Source of the DNA: Acidimicrobiaceae bacterium
Lineage (GTDB): Bacteria; Actinomycetota; Acidimicrobiia; Acidimicrobiales; Palsa-688
NCBI GenBank assembly: GCA_009785715.1
Contig: WQVT01000016.1
Coordinates: 1 to 14,321 of the forward strand
Direction: 5' to 3'
Length of the DNA: 14,321 nt
Below the pieces are notes generated by a model. The model saw nothing but the letters and a program-made list of their open reading frames with translations, did not search any database and was not told where the DNA came from. The position numbers and the translations under genes were made by a program. Below are positions 1 to 6,350 of this stretch, one piece after another (position 1 is the first letter of the stretch; every line of letters starts with the position of its first letter).

Positions 1-758
1 CAGTAGTTCTCCGTCAGGGCCCGGGCCTGGGTGTAGCTCATGCCCTGGTTGACGAAGTCGTTGTAGAACGCAACCAGGGAGGCGGCGATCTGCGAGATGA
101 TCTGATTCTCGTCGTCGCGTGGCTCGACCAGGTTCGCCACTCCGTTCGAGGTACGGGACAGGTCGAAGACGCCGTTGTTCCCGGTCACCGTCGGGAAGCC
201 GTCGGCCTGAGGCGTGCCCAGGGTCCCCTGCACCAGCAGATGCCGGTGATCGGAGGAATACAGCTGCGGGTCGACACTGGGCCCGCCGCCGAACACGTTG
301 TTCAGGTCGAAGCGGAAGCTCTCGAAGTTCGTCAGCGTGGAGGCGTTCACGTTCGCCTCGGGCTGGGCGGTCACGTCGAAGTCGAGGTTGTGGTCGATGA
401 ACTGCCCCAGATACGTGTACTCCGCGGGGAGCGTCGCACTATCGTCAGGGGTCCCCTGATCGGTCCCCGGCGGGTCCGGGGTCGGGTTCTCCATCGCAGC
501 GGCGAGATCGGCCGACGCCTGGTCGGAATAGTGGAACGCCGGCAGCTGCGGGAACATGGTCCCGAAGCACATCTGGGCGGTGGACGTGGTGCTATCCACG
601 TTCCCCGGAGCGCAGGTCGGCGTCGCCGCCCCCGCCATCGACGGAGTGGCCATCGGCACCAGGAGCGCGGTCGACGCTGCGGCGACGACCATCATCCTCC
701 TGACCCTCTGGCGCGGAGTCCAACGCGCGCGAACAAGATTCGAATTCGGTTTTTTCAA
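1..758 (-). CDS. Secreted animal-type haem peroxidase, 3' end beyond the window (partial)
   Basis: This is the N-terminal 252 residues of a haem peroxidase of the myeloperoxidase-like superfamily; the frame is open to the left edge. The distal region reads GQFIDHNLDFD (residues 119-129), giving the haem-ester Asp122 and distal His123. EPRDDEN supplies the catalytic Arg214 and second haem-ester Glu217. FPQLPAF and FGGGP blocks match the complete peroxidase at 3925-5736, so the two are paralogues. The proximal histidine would lie beyond the edge. The N-terminus is very basic (RQRVRRMM), followed by a hydrophobic stretch and an A-x-A cleavage region near residues 43-46, so it is exported. RRMMVV resembles a Tat motif, but Sec is equally possible. 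I chose TTG at 758 because AGGTGG (772-767) lies 8 nt upstream. GTG at 770 and ATG at 695, which abuts AGGAGG, are alternatives. A stop at 773-771 bounds the frame. It lies downstream of the PucR-type gene on the same strand. Confidence 0.87.
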   Translation of the reverse strand, partial: MKKPNSNLVRARWTPRQRVRRMMVVAAASTALLVPMATPSMAGAATPTCAPGNVDSTTSTAQMCFGTMFPQLPAFHYSDQASADLAAAMENPTPDPPGTDQGTPDDSATLPAEYTYLGQFIDHNLDFDVTAQPEANVNASTLTNFESFRFDLNNVFGGGPSVDPQLYSSDHRHLLVQGTLGTPQADGFPTVTGNNGVFDLSRTSNGVANLVEPRDDENQIISQIAASLVAFYNDFVNQGMSYTQARALTENY

Positions 759-982
759 CGGATCGACCACCTAACAGTTAGCCAATTGGGGGACTGGGTA
801 GAAACGAGTATCGACTTGAAGGACACTCATTCATTTTCTGTTTCGGGGTAGGCTGACGCGGAGCGCGAGCCCAGGCTTACCGTAGGGTGAACAGTTGGTT
901 CAGCCTAGGGTCACTATGGTGCACGATCCGCCCTTTATCGGGATCCTCGGCAGAAAACAGCCGATGTTCCACCCAATCTGAG
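759..982. other. Intergenic region between the PucR-type gene and the partial peroxidase
   Basis: The 224 bases hold no gene that I can support. The perfect palindrome CTAACAGTTAG (771-781) sits just upstream of the peroxidase ribosome binding site. A weak hairpin, TCGGC/GCCGA with an 8-nt loop (947-964), lies 20 bases after the regulator's stop and could be a poor terminator. The region is long enough for the peroxidase to have its own promoter, but I see no convincing -35/-10 pair. Confidence 0.5.
767..772 (-). promoter_or_regulatory. Ribosome binding site deciding the TTG start of the partial peroxidase
   Basis: AGGTGG on the minus strand lies 8 nt before TTG at 758, and this start keeps a basic n-region ahead of the hydrophobic core. 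The in-frame GTG at 770 lacks a purine-rich site. The ATG pair at 695/692 has AGGAGG touching it, which is too close for the first ATG but 3 nt from the second, so a shorter product cannot be excluded. Confidence 0.45.
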
Positions 983-2164
983 CTAGTCGCGGCTCCGCAG
1001 TATTTCGGCAACCCGCAAAGCGAGCAGCACCTCATCGCTGCGATCGCTGACACGGTGGTGCATCAGCTGCTCCGCGGAGCGCAACTGCCGCTCGATCGTC
1101 TTGCGGTCTCGCCGGCGGAGCGCGGCCGTCGCCGAGACACTCTGGCTGTGCTCGAGATAGGCGCGCAGCGTCTCACGCAATTCCCACATCCGTTCGTTCT
1201 GACGATCGAGCTCGCCGAGCTCGCGCTCGATGAAGCCCTTCGCAAGCTCACCGTCGCGGAGCACGGCAATCAGCACGCGCAGGTCGGCAAAACGCACGGC
1301 GCGCTCGTCAGTTGCCGCCGCGATCGCCCGCGCCTCTATCGCCTGGTGGTGACTGGCCACGAATCCCGCTATCCCTTCGGCGGGCTCTCCGACCGCGACC
1401 CGGGCATCCGAGGAGCGGAGCGAGGCGACCAGGGAGTCAAGCTCATCGTCGGCGATCCGGTTCTTCCCGCCGAGCCATCCCCAGGCTCCACCGTCGGGCG
1501 ACTCCACTCGCAACAGCGGCCGCTCCGTCAGGCGTGCGGCGGCATCCAGCAGACCGGAGGAATCCGCGACCAGCGCAATGTGGTGGGAAGCCAGGTCATA
1601 GCCCAAATCCAAGGGATCGACCCAATGCCCTTCGAGGGCACGTTGCACCGCACGCAGACGCGAGTCGTCGTTGATGCCCGCGACTCTTGCGAATTCTCGT
1701 TCACATGCCTCGAGGAACAGCGAGTTCAGGCGTGCGGCATGGCCTTTGAGCCCCTGCCTCGCCGTCTTCACGACCTCCCAGCAGAGCGCCGAATCCGAAA
1801 GCGTTCGCTCGGCTACGACCTCAAAACGCTCCCAGAACGCCTCCTGGCCGACGAGCCACGGGTCCGTGAGCTGGGGCAGTTCGCTTCTCGACTCCGCACA
1901 GAGACGCGCCAGCTCGACCAACTCCGGCAGCAGTTCCTGTGGGAGCTCGGTTTGGAAGCGCAACCTGGCGAGCGCATCACGCACGGCAGCGGACACCGCC
2001 CTGCGCACAGCCTCCCCGAGCGCGGGTGACAGTCCGCCGCTCGCGGCTTGCCTCCGCCGCAGCACGCTGTCTTCGACCGTCGCAACCCACAGGTCGAGCT
2101 CGGGTTCGAGTGCGTCGACAACCTCGGCAACCAGGGCCCACACGGCCCGGCGTTCGTCAATCAT
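983..2164 (-). CDS. PucR-family transcriptional regulator (CdaR-like middle domain, PucR HTH)
   Basis: This is a cytoplasmic DNA-binding regulator of 393 residues. The C-terminus (about 327-390) reads WELRETLRAYLEHSQS..ATAALRRRDRKTIERQLR.AEQL, which fits the PucR C-terminal helix-turn-helix with its usual 'LxxTLxxYL..g.svxxTA..l..hrnTvxyRL' layout. The middle (about 183-285) has the degenerate GGDEF-like (CdaR) pattern, with HHIALVADSSG and ARVAVGEPAEGIAGF. The N-terminal 180 residues are mostly helical, of the type actinobacterial members carry in place of a PucR sensor domain. No ligand can be predicted. I chose ATG at 2164 because GAGGAT (2174-2169) precedes it at good spacing. ATG at 2176 or 2197 would add 4 or 11 residues without a ribosome binding site. 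It is co-oriented with the partial peroxidase downstream, 224 bases away, so regulation of that gene is possible but unproven. Confidence 0.85.
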   Translation of the reverse strand: MIDERRAVWALVAEVVDALEPELDLWVATVEDSVLRRRQAASGGLSPALGEAVRRAVSAAVRDALARLRFQTELPQELLPELVELARLCAESRSELPQLTDPWLVGQEAFWERFEVVAERTLSDSALCWEVVKTARQGLKGHAARLNSLFLEACEREFARVAGINDDSRLRAVQRALEGHWVDPLDLGYDLASHHIALVADSSGLLDAAARLTERPLLRVESPDGGAWGWLGGKNRIADDELDSLVASLRSSDARVAVGEPAEGIAGFVASHHQAIEARAIAAATDERAVRFADLRVLIAVLRDGELAKGFIERELGELDRQNERMWELRETLRAYLEHSQSVSATAALRRRDRKTIERQLRSAEQLMHHRVSDRSDEVLLALRVAEILRSRD

Positions 2165-2629
2165 GTCGATCCTCATCAGTGGACTTTTGCGCCGCAATAT
2201 GCAACACGGGGAACAAGCAAGCGCGGTCTTCTCAGGTGTGCAGTTGGTTTCGATCCGTCAACCATCGGGTGAACCCGCGAATACGGGACCCGCACCTACC
2301 ACTCCTCTAGCCTGGGGTTTTGGCTGGCGGACCTCTGCACCGGCGGGGAGCATCGCGTCCCGCGGACCCAAGACCGACCCCGCTAGCACCTCCTTTTGCT
2401 CTTCCTATGGCGCAACATCTCGACAGGCTGGCAGGGTGCCGGACCCGACGCCGGGACGAGTGCGCCCTAGCTCAATCAGGAGATCGAGCCACCGAAAGTG
2501 ACGGTCCTGCGGACCGCCGATGCCAAATAGATTTTCGTTAGGTTGCTCGCCGCGGTGCTATCAGAGGCGCCCGCCCCCGTCAAGACCAAAAGCATCAAAA
2601 GAGCAGCCTTTTATCATTGAGAAACTGTC

Positions 2630-2659
2630 AGATCCGAGTAGTGATAGTCGTACGGATCT
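2630..2659. repeat. Inverted repeat AGATCCG/CGGATCT
   Basis: Two perfect 7-bp arms, AGATCCG (2630-2636) and CGGATCT (2653-2659), enclose a 16-base loop. The element stands alone in a non-coding stretch. It could be a transcription terminator for either direction, a protein-binding site or part of a decayed mobile element; nothing nearby decides. Confidence 0.5.
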
Positions 2660-2841
2660 CCCGCTGTTGCCCCAAACCCTTCCGATTCTCGGTGATTCCG
2701 CGCCGCATGCGATGGTCGGACAAGGGCAACACGTGACTCGGCCCGCGCCTCTGGTCAGGAGTCTGGGATTTGTGCATGATGTGAACAGCACATAGCCAAG
2801 ACCTGTCCAACCGCGGACGCGCCCTCGAAGGGGCGGTTTTC

Positions 2842-2912
2842 GTGGCCACTCCCAGCGCCGTGATGGGTCTTGGTGGCCACTCCCAGCGCCGTGATAGGTC
2901 TTGGTGGCCACT
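2842..2912. repeat. 31-bp tandem repeat with three phased GTGGCCAC palindromes
   Basis: Two 31-base copies (2842-2872 and 2873-2903) differ at one position (GATGGG versus GATAGG). A third partial copy, GTGGCCACT, starts at 2904. Each copy opens with the palindrome GTGGCCAC, so three palindromes recur exactly every 31 bp, close to three helical turns. Spaced multiple repeats of this kind are typical of IS21-family ends, and actinobacterial IS21-type elements as I remember them often carry GTGGCCACT repeats. No istA/istB frame is present. A phased operator for the small membrane protein, whose start lies about 117 bases downstream, is the alternative. Confidence 0.85.
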
Positions 2913-3028
2913 GATAGCGGCGGGAGCAGCGAGGCACCCGCTGCGGTGTCACCGTCACCGTGGGTGGGGTGGAGGCAGTATCCTGAAAGTTGAACTACCC
3001 GGTCCGGCGATTCATCGGAGGAGGAACC

Positions 3029-3310
3029 ATGGCGGGAAACCGAACAACCGTCGGCGATCTCGAGATCAACACGGGGCACTTCGTCGCAGCGGCAATCTTG
3101 ATCGGGGTCGGTGGGCTACTCCTGTTCGTGGGCGTCATCGTCGGCAGCCTCCATGCCCTCTCGGAGGGCACACGCCTGGTCGGCCGCATGGAGACGCCAC
3201 CCAACGAGCTCGCCAAGGACAAGATGAACCGGCTCTCGATCGCCGCCAAGGCCGGCGCCAACGCCTGGAAGGGATATACGGGATCCGACGCCGCCTCGGC
3301 CGAAAGTTAG
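3029..3310 (+). CDS. Small single-pass membrane protein, unknown function
   Basis: This 93-residue protein is not recognised. It has a short polar N-terminus (MAGNRTTVGDLEIN), one clear membrane segment at about residues 18-40 (FVAAAILIGVGGLLLFVGVIVG), then a charged tail with several Lys/Arg and a KDKMNRLSIAAKAG stretch that may be helical. Positive charges follow the segment, suggesting the tail faces the cytoplasm. There is no signal-peptidase site, so the segment is probably an anchor. The ATG is preceded by an excellent GGAGGAGGA site (3017-3025), which makes this a convincing gene despite its size. An in-frame start at 2990 would add 13 residues but has no such site. It stands alone between two long non-coding stretches and looks monocistronic. 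Confidence 0.8.
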   Translation: MAGNRTTVGDLEINTGHFVAAAILIGVGGLLLFVGVIVGSLHALSEGTRLVGRMETPPNELAKDKMNRLSIAAKAGANAWKGYTGSDAASAES

Positions 3311-3412
3311 GTTCGCGCTCCCGACGCCCTTACGATTTACGCAGTCGGATGCGAAGCGATGGCGCGCACAACGCAACACATCTTGCCATCAACGGCCCGA
3401 AGGAGATCGTCT

Positions 3413-3431
3413 GACCGCTGAATAGGCGGTC
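3413..3431 (+). terminator. Possible terminator hairpin after the small membrane protein
   Basis: GACCGC (3413-3418) and GCGGTC (3426-3431) are perfect 6-bp arms around a 7-base loop, about 100 bases after the stop at 3310. No T-run follows. The distance and modest stem keep confidence low. Confidence 0.3.
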
Positions 3432-3441
3432 GATCGCCCGA

Positions 3442-3479
3442 GATGAATGATTGTTCATCGCCTTACCGAACGCTAACTT
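3442..3479 (+). promoter_or_regulatory. Candidate operator palindrome overlapping a weak promoter
   Basis: GATGAATGATTGTTCATC (3442-3459) has perfect 6-bp arms around 6 bases, the size of a dimeric-repressor operator. Its right half includes TTGTTC (3451-3456), followed after exactly 17 bases by TAACTT (3474-3479), which fits TANNNT. The -35 match is poor (TTG only). If real, it would drive the peroxidase mRNA with a long leader, and the palindrome would overlap the RNA polymerase site. Confidence 0.3.
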
Positions 3480-3862
3480 TAAGGAATAGCCGTTGGTCCG
3501 GGTTCGGTTAGGTATTTCTCCGTCGAGTTTTCGGCCCAGCGGGCCCTCCTCCCACACCACGCAATGAGGTCGCGCGGCGGGCAGCGCACGGCTTGAGAGC
3601 CGCTCGACTCTGAGCATCTTGGCGTCGGCTGGACCGCTCGGCCGGGCGAGCCCCTCCCCAGCGCGCCGGACTCAGCGCCCCATTTTGGCCCTCGACGGTC
3701 AAGTCACCCGATTGTTACGTTCTTGTTTCGTCCTCTAGTGCCAGTGGGTCGTGAAGCCGCGTCCTCGCTGATTGGTCGGCCACATTCAGGCCTCCCTCAC
3801 GAGTCGCGGTAGTGCGGAGCGCGCCTTCGACCGCGACCTGACAAAGGAGGGAAACCGGAAAA

Positions 3863-3928
3863 GTGACAGGTCCGCGACATGAGTCCAGCGTGTGCCGATT
3901 CAGCGACAAGGGGGCTACAACGCGATGA
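3863..3928 (+). CDS. Candidate 21-residue leader peptide overlapping the peroxidase start
   Basis: GTG at 3863 follows AAAGGAGG (3843-3850), the best ribosome binding site in the region, although at a long 12-base spacing. The frame runs 21 codons and stops with TGA at 3926-3928, overlapping the peroxidase ATG at 3925 as ATGA, the usual layout for translational coupling. The peptide (starting VTGPRHESS) is polar and unremarkable. Without this frame the strong site has no user. A second short frame from ATG 3879 overlaps it with a weaker site. Treat this as a hypothesis. Confidence 0.25.
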   Translation: MTGPRHESSVCRFSDKGATTR

Positions 3929-5736
3929 GCATCAAGGATAGGGATCCAGGGCAACACGACGATTCCGAGCCGCGCGAAGAGACACAGAAGGAAGAGACAC
4001 AGAACGAGACGCCTGCAGGCGGGACGACACGACGGCAGTTCCTGACCCGGGCAGGTACAGCCGGCGTTGCGGCCGCCGCTGCCTCGATGGGCGGAACCGA
4101 TATTTTCGGTGGCGTCCACTCGGCAGCGGCCGCGACGCCGCCACCTCCCGGGGTACCGGCCTCCGCAGGCTTCTTCGGTCGCATCTTCCCGAAACTCCCC
4201 GCGTTCGCCCCGGCGACGAACCAGGTGAGGGCGGCGCTCCTCGAAGTCGGTCAGTCCGGCGGGATTCTCGACGCGCAGGATGATCTGGCAGCCGGACCGG
4301 TGGCCCTGATCACCGACCCAACGGTCAACGGGAACCCCACGGCGACGAACGCCTACGGCACGAACCCGGACAACGTCACCATGACGGCAGGGTCCACGTT
4401 CATCGGTCAGCTGATCGACCACGACATCACCTTCGACCAGACCTCCCTGCTCGGCGTCACCCAAAACCCCACCGTCTCGCCCAACACGAGGACTCCCGCA
4501 CTCGACCTCGACTCGATTTTCGGGGGAGGTCCGGCAATCCGCCCCGACCTGTACCAGCCCAACGCTGACGGTTCGGTCGGTCCCAAGATGAAGATCGGGA
4601 GCGGTGGCGTCCATGAGGACATCCCCCGTGTCCAGAACGCCGACGGCTCCTTCAGCGCCGTGATCAGCGATCCTCGCAACGACGAGAACATGATGCTCGG
4701 GGGGCTCCACTGCGCCCACATCCTCTTTTACAACCGGGCAATCGACGACCTCCCGAGCATCAACCCCGCGCTCATGGGCAGGACCACGCCGTTCCCGACC
4801 TCGACCTCTTTCGACGTCTTTCTCGCTGCTCGCCAGATCACCCTGTGGCACTACCAGTGGCTCCTGGTCAACGAGCACCTCATGCAGGTCTGCGGCTCAG
4901 CCGTCGTCAACGACGTCCTGGCGCACGGGAATCGCTTCTACCGCCCCCCGCAGGGTGACGGCTTCATGCCGATCGAGTTCGGCGCCGCCTCCTACCGGTT
5001 CGGCCATAGCCAGGTCCGCCCCTCGTACCGGGCCAACTTCACAAGCGGGACCGGCGACAGCACCTCGCCGACGGCCGATCCCTTCTTCGGGCTGATCTTC
5101 GATCCGAGCCAGCCGAACTTCAACACGCCGGCCGATCGTGATGACCTCCTCGGTGGCTTTCCGGCTCCACGTCGGTACATCGGGTGGCAGACCTTCTTCG
5201 ATGCCGGCGACGGTCAGGTCAAGACCAACAAGAAGATCGACACCGCGCTCTCGACCGTGCTCTTCGACCTGCCCACGCCGACCATCGCCCCGCACACCCA
5301 GACCTCTCCCGTCAATCTGGCCCAGCGCGACCTGCTCCGCCAGCTCACCTGGAGCCTGCCGTCGGGCCAGAACGTCTCCCGGGCGATGGGCATCACTCCA
5401 CTGACCCCCCGCGACCTCACGGCCATCGCCGGCATCTATGCACCGTTCGGCGAGAACACGCCGCTCTGGTATTACGTGCTCGCCGAGGCGAAGGCCGCGA
5501 CCGACGGCGTCACGCTCGGCCCCATGGCCGGCCGGATCGTGGCGGAGACCCTGATCGGTCTCCTGCGTGCAGACCCGGCCAGCTACCTGAGTGGCATGCC
5601 TGGCTTTGTACCGTTCCTCGGCACCGACTTCGTCGTCGGGCCCAACGCGAGCACGACCGTCGCCGGCAACCGGAGCTACACCAGGTCCCACTTCCTCCAC
5701 TACGCAGGGGTCCTCGACGCCGGCATCTACCGCTGA
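3925..5736 (+). CDS. Tat-exported animal-type haem peroxidase
   Basis: This is a complete 603-residue haem peroxidase of the myeloperoxidase-like superfamily, bacterial type, which would oxidise small substrates or halides with hydrogen peroxide outside the cytoplasmic membrane. Residues 34-41 (TTRRQFLT) form a consensus twin-arginine signal, followed by an Ala-rich core and an A-x-A region near 66-71, so it should be exported folded. Active-site residues are all visible: haem-ester Asp165 and distal His166 in GQLIDHDITFD, catalytic Arg251 and haem-ester Glu254 in DPRNDEN, and proximal His361 in YRFGHSQVRP. The C-terminus has PLWYYVLAEA and GPMAGRIVAETLIGLL blocks typical of bacterial members. 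ATG at 3925 has AAGGGGG (3908-3914) 10 bases upstream; GTG at 3892 would only lengthen an already long n-region. It is monocistronic up to a strong terminator, with a complete tat cluster next downstream. The physiological substrate cannot be told. Confidence 0.95.
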   Translation: MSIKDRDPGQHDDSEPREETQKEETQNETPAGGTTRRQFLTRAGTAGVAAAAASMGGTDIFGGVHSAAAATPPPPGVPASAGFFGRIFPKLPAFAPATNQVRAALLEVGQSGGILDAQDDLAAGPVALITDPTVNGNPTATNAYGTNPDNVTMTAGSTFIGQLIDHDITFDQTSLLGVTQNPTVSPNTRTPALDLDSIFGGGPAIRPDLYQPNADGSVGPKMKIGSGGVHEDIPRVQNADGSFSAVISDPRNDENMMLGGLHCAHILFYNRAIDDLPSINPALMGRTTPFPTSTSFDVFLAARQITLWHYQWLLVNEHLMQVCGSAVVNDVLAHGNRFYRPPQGDGFMPIEFGAASYRFGHSQVRPSYRANFTSGTGDSTSPTADPFFGLIFDPSQPNFNTPADRDDLLGGFPAPRRYIGWQTFFDAGDGQVKTNKKIDTALSTVLFDLPTPTIAPHTQTSPVNLAQRDLLRQLTWSLPSGQNVSRAMGITPLTPRDLTAIAGIYAPFGENTPLWYYVLAEAKAATDGVTLGPMAGRIVAETLIGLLRADPASYLSGMPGFVPFLGTDFVVGPNASTTVAGNRSYTRSHFLHYAGVLDAGIYR

Positions 5737-5763
5737 ATAGAGAATCAAACAAGCTGTACGCAC

Positions 5764-5798
5764 CACCGGCCCCCGCCAGAACCAGGCGGGGGCCGGTG
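5764..5798 (+). terminator. Strong intrinsic terminator after the peroxidase gene
   Basis: CACCGGCCCCCGCC (5764-5777) and GGCGGGGGCCGGTG (5785-5798) are perfectly complementary 14-bp arms around a 7-base loop, 27 bases after the peroxidase stop. Only a short CCTCTT follows rather than a T-run, which is common in high-GC actinobacteria. It suggests the peroxidase and the tat genes are transcribed separately. Confidence 0.85.
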
Positions 5799-6029
5799 CC
5801 TCTTGAACGTGGTCTGTAAAGGCCGGTAGGAGGCCGCTCGGCTGCGATTTGGGGGTGGTGATGCCCCAGTTTGACCCTAGGCCAGGGTGGGCGCCGTCCG
5901 TAGGCTGAGATTCCCGGGGGCGGTTCGGCACGCGTGAGGCCGGCGGTTCCGGGACGGTTTGTCAAGCTCGACGACTGCTCGGCTCAACTCACGTTCTCGT
6001 TACAACAGACTCAGGAGGAGGGTGAGCTT
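5799..6029. other. Intergenic region upstream of the tat cluster
   Basis: These 231 bases should hold the tat promoter. TTGACC at 5871-5876 resembles a -35 box, but the nearest TAGGCT (5901-5906) is about 24 bases away, too far for a standard promoter. TGACCCTAGGC (5872-5882) recurs in reverse orientation near 902-912, upstream of the partial peroxidase. No gene is supportable here. Confidence 0.4.
6013..6022 (+). promoter_or_regulatory. Ribosome binding site deciding the GTG start of tatA
   Basis: AGGAGGAGGG lies 7 bases before GTG at 6030. It fixes the start at the residue from which the TatA membrane helix follows at the normal distance, and excludes the in-frame ATG at 5934, which would add 32 polar residues not seen in TatA proteins. 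Confidence 0.8.
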
Positions 6030-6341
6030 GTGATCGCCAATCTTTTCGGACCTGACCTCGGGTACGTGGTCATCATCGTGTTGGTCGTGATGGTAGGGGG
6101 GAGCCAGCTGCCGAAGATCGCTCGCAACATCGGCACCGCCGGCAAAGAATTCCGCAAAGCCCAGCGCGAAGCCGAAGAAGAAGAGGCCGAACGCCAGCAG
6201 GCGCAACCGGTCCCCCCCGCTCCCCGAGCCGTTCCCGCCGCTCCTGCATTCAGCGACGGACAGGCGCCGCCCCAGCCGCCGGTATCGGTCGACGCGACCA
6301 GGTCTGGCGAGGATCCGCTGCGCCCCGACAGCGCCGGCTGA
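6030..6341 (+). CDS. tatA: Sec-independent translocase subunit TatA
   Basis: TatA is the membrane subunit that assembles on the substrate-loaded TatBC complex to let folded Tat substrates cross. The 103-residue protein has the family plan: a short N-terminus (MIANLFGPDLG), one membrane helix (about 11-24), the hinge and amphipathic helix SQLPKIARNIGTAGKEFRKA (25-44) with the conserved LP, G and F, a Glu-rich patch (EAEEEEAE) and a Pro/Ala-rich disordered tail. The usual Phe-Gly before the hinge is Val-Gly (V22-G23), a mild change. It is first in a tight cluster, with a 9-base gap to tatB. A different TatA/B-type protein is excluded by the KIARxxGxxxxEFRKA helix and the much longer acidic tail seen in TatA-like members. 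Confidence 0.93.
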   Translation: MIANLFGPDLGYVVIIVLVVMVGGSQLPKIARNIGTAGKEFRKAQREAEEEEAERQQAQPVPPAPRAVPAAPAFSDGQAPPQPPVSVDATRSGEDPLRPDSAG

Positions 6342-6350
6342 CACCGACTC

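Larger units (their letters stand above)
2198..3028. other. Long non-coding stretch with repeat and hairpin; possible mobile-element scar
   Basis: About 830 bases separate the PucR-type gene from the small membrane protein. Short frames here look like random GC-rich translation and lack ribosome binding sites. Parts of 2520-2800 are visibly richer in A and T than the genes around them, which would fit acquired or decaying DNA. It holds an inverted repeat (2630-2659) and a 31-bp tandem repeat (2842-2912). I found no recognisable protein remnant or tRNA. The promoters of the PucR-type gene and the small membrane protein must lie at its two ends. Confidence 0.55.
3311..3924. other. Long non-coding region upstream of the complete peroxidase, with several hairpins
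   Basis: No protein gene longer than a leader peptide is supportable in these 614 bases. It contains a 6-bp-stem hairpin (GACCGC/GCGGTC, 3413-3431), a palindrome (3442-3459), and short GC-rich stems at 3533-3545 (GGCCC/GGGCC) and 3589-3602 (CGGCT/AGCCG). A strong, otherwise unused ribosome binding site lies at 3843-3850. If transcription starts near 3485 the peroxidase mRNA would carry a structured leader of more than 400 bases. A small RNA is an alternative; neither can be shown from sequence alone. Confidence 0.5.

Noticed and set aside
947..964. Terminator for the PucR-type gene
   Set aside because: The stem is only 5 bp with an 8-base loop and no T-run on the transcribed side, too weak to call as a separate feature.
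887..2501. Plus-strand frames 887-2029 and 1671-2501 opposite the PucR-type gene
   Set aside because: The minus strand carries a recognisable PucR helix-turn-helix; the plus frames have no domain and low-complexity composition.
2842..2912. CRISPR array
   Set aside because: Only two full units exist, with no spacers between identical repeats; it is a simple tandem repeat.
2842..3414. 190-codon plus-strand frame over the 31-bp repeat and the small membrane gene
   Set aside because: It is out of frame with the membrane protein that has the good ribosome binding site, and it reads as Arg/Gly-rich noise.
3715..5931. Long minus-strand frames (3715-4878 and 4897-5931) antisense to the peroxidase
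   Set aside because: They mirror the codons of a clear peroxidase gene, have Arg/Gly/Val-rich composition without motifs or ribosome binding sites, and are the usual GC-rich shadow.
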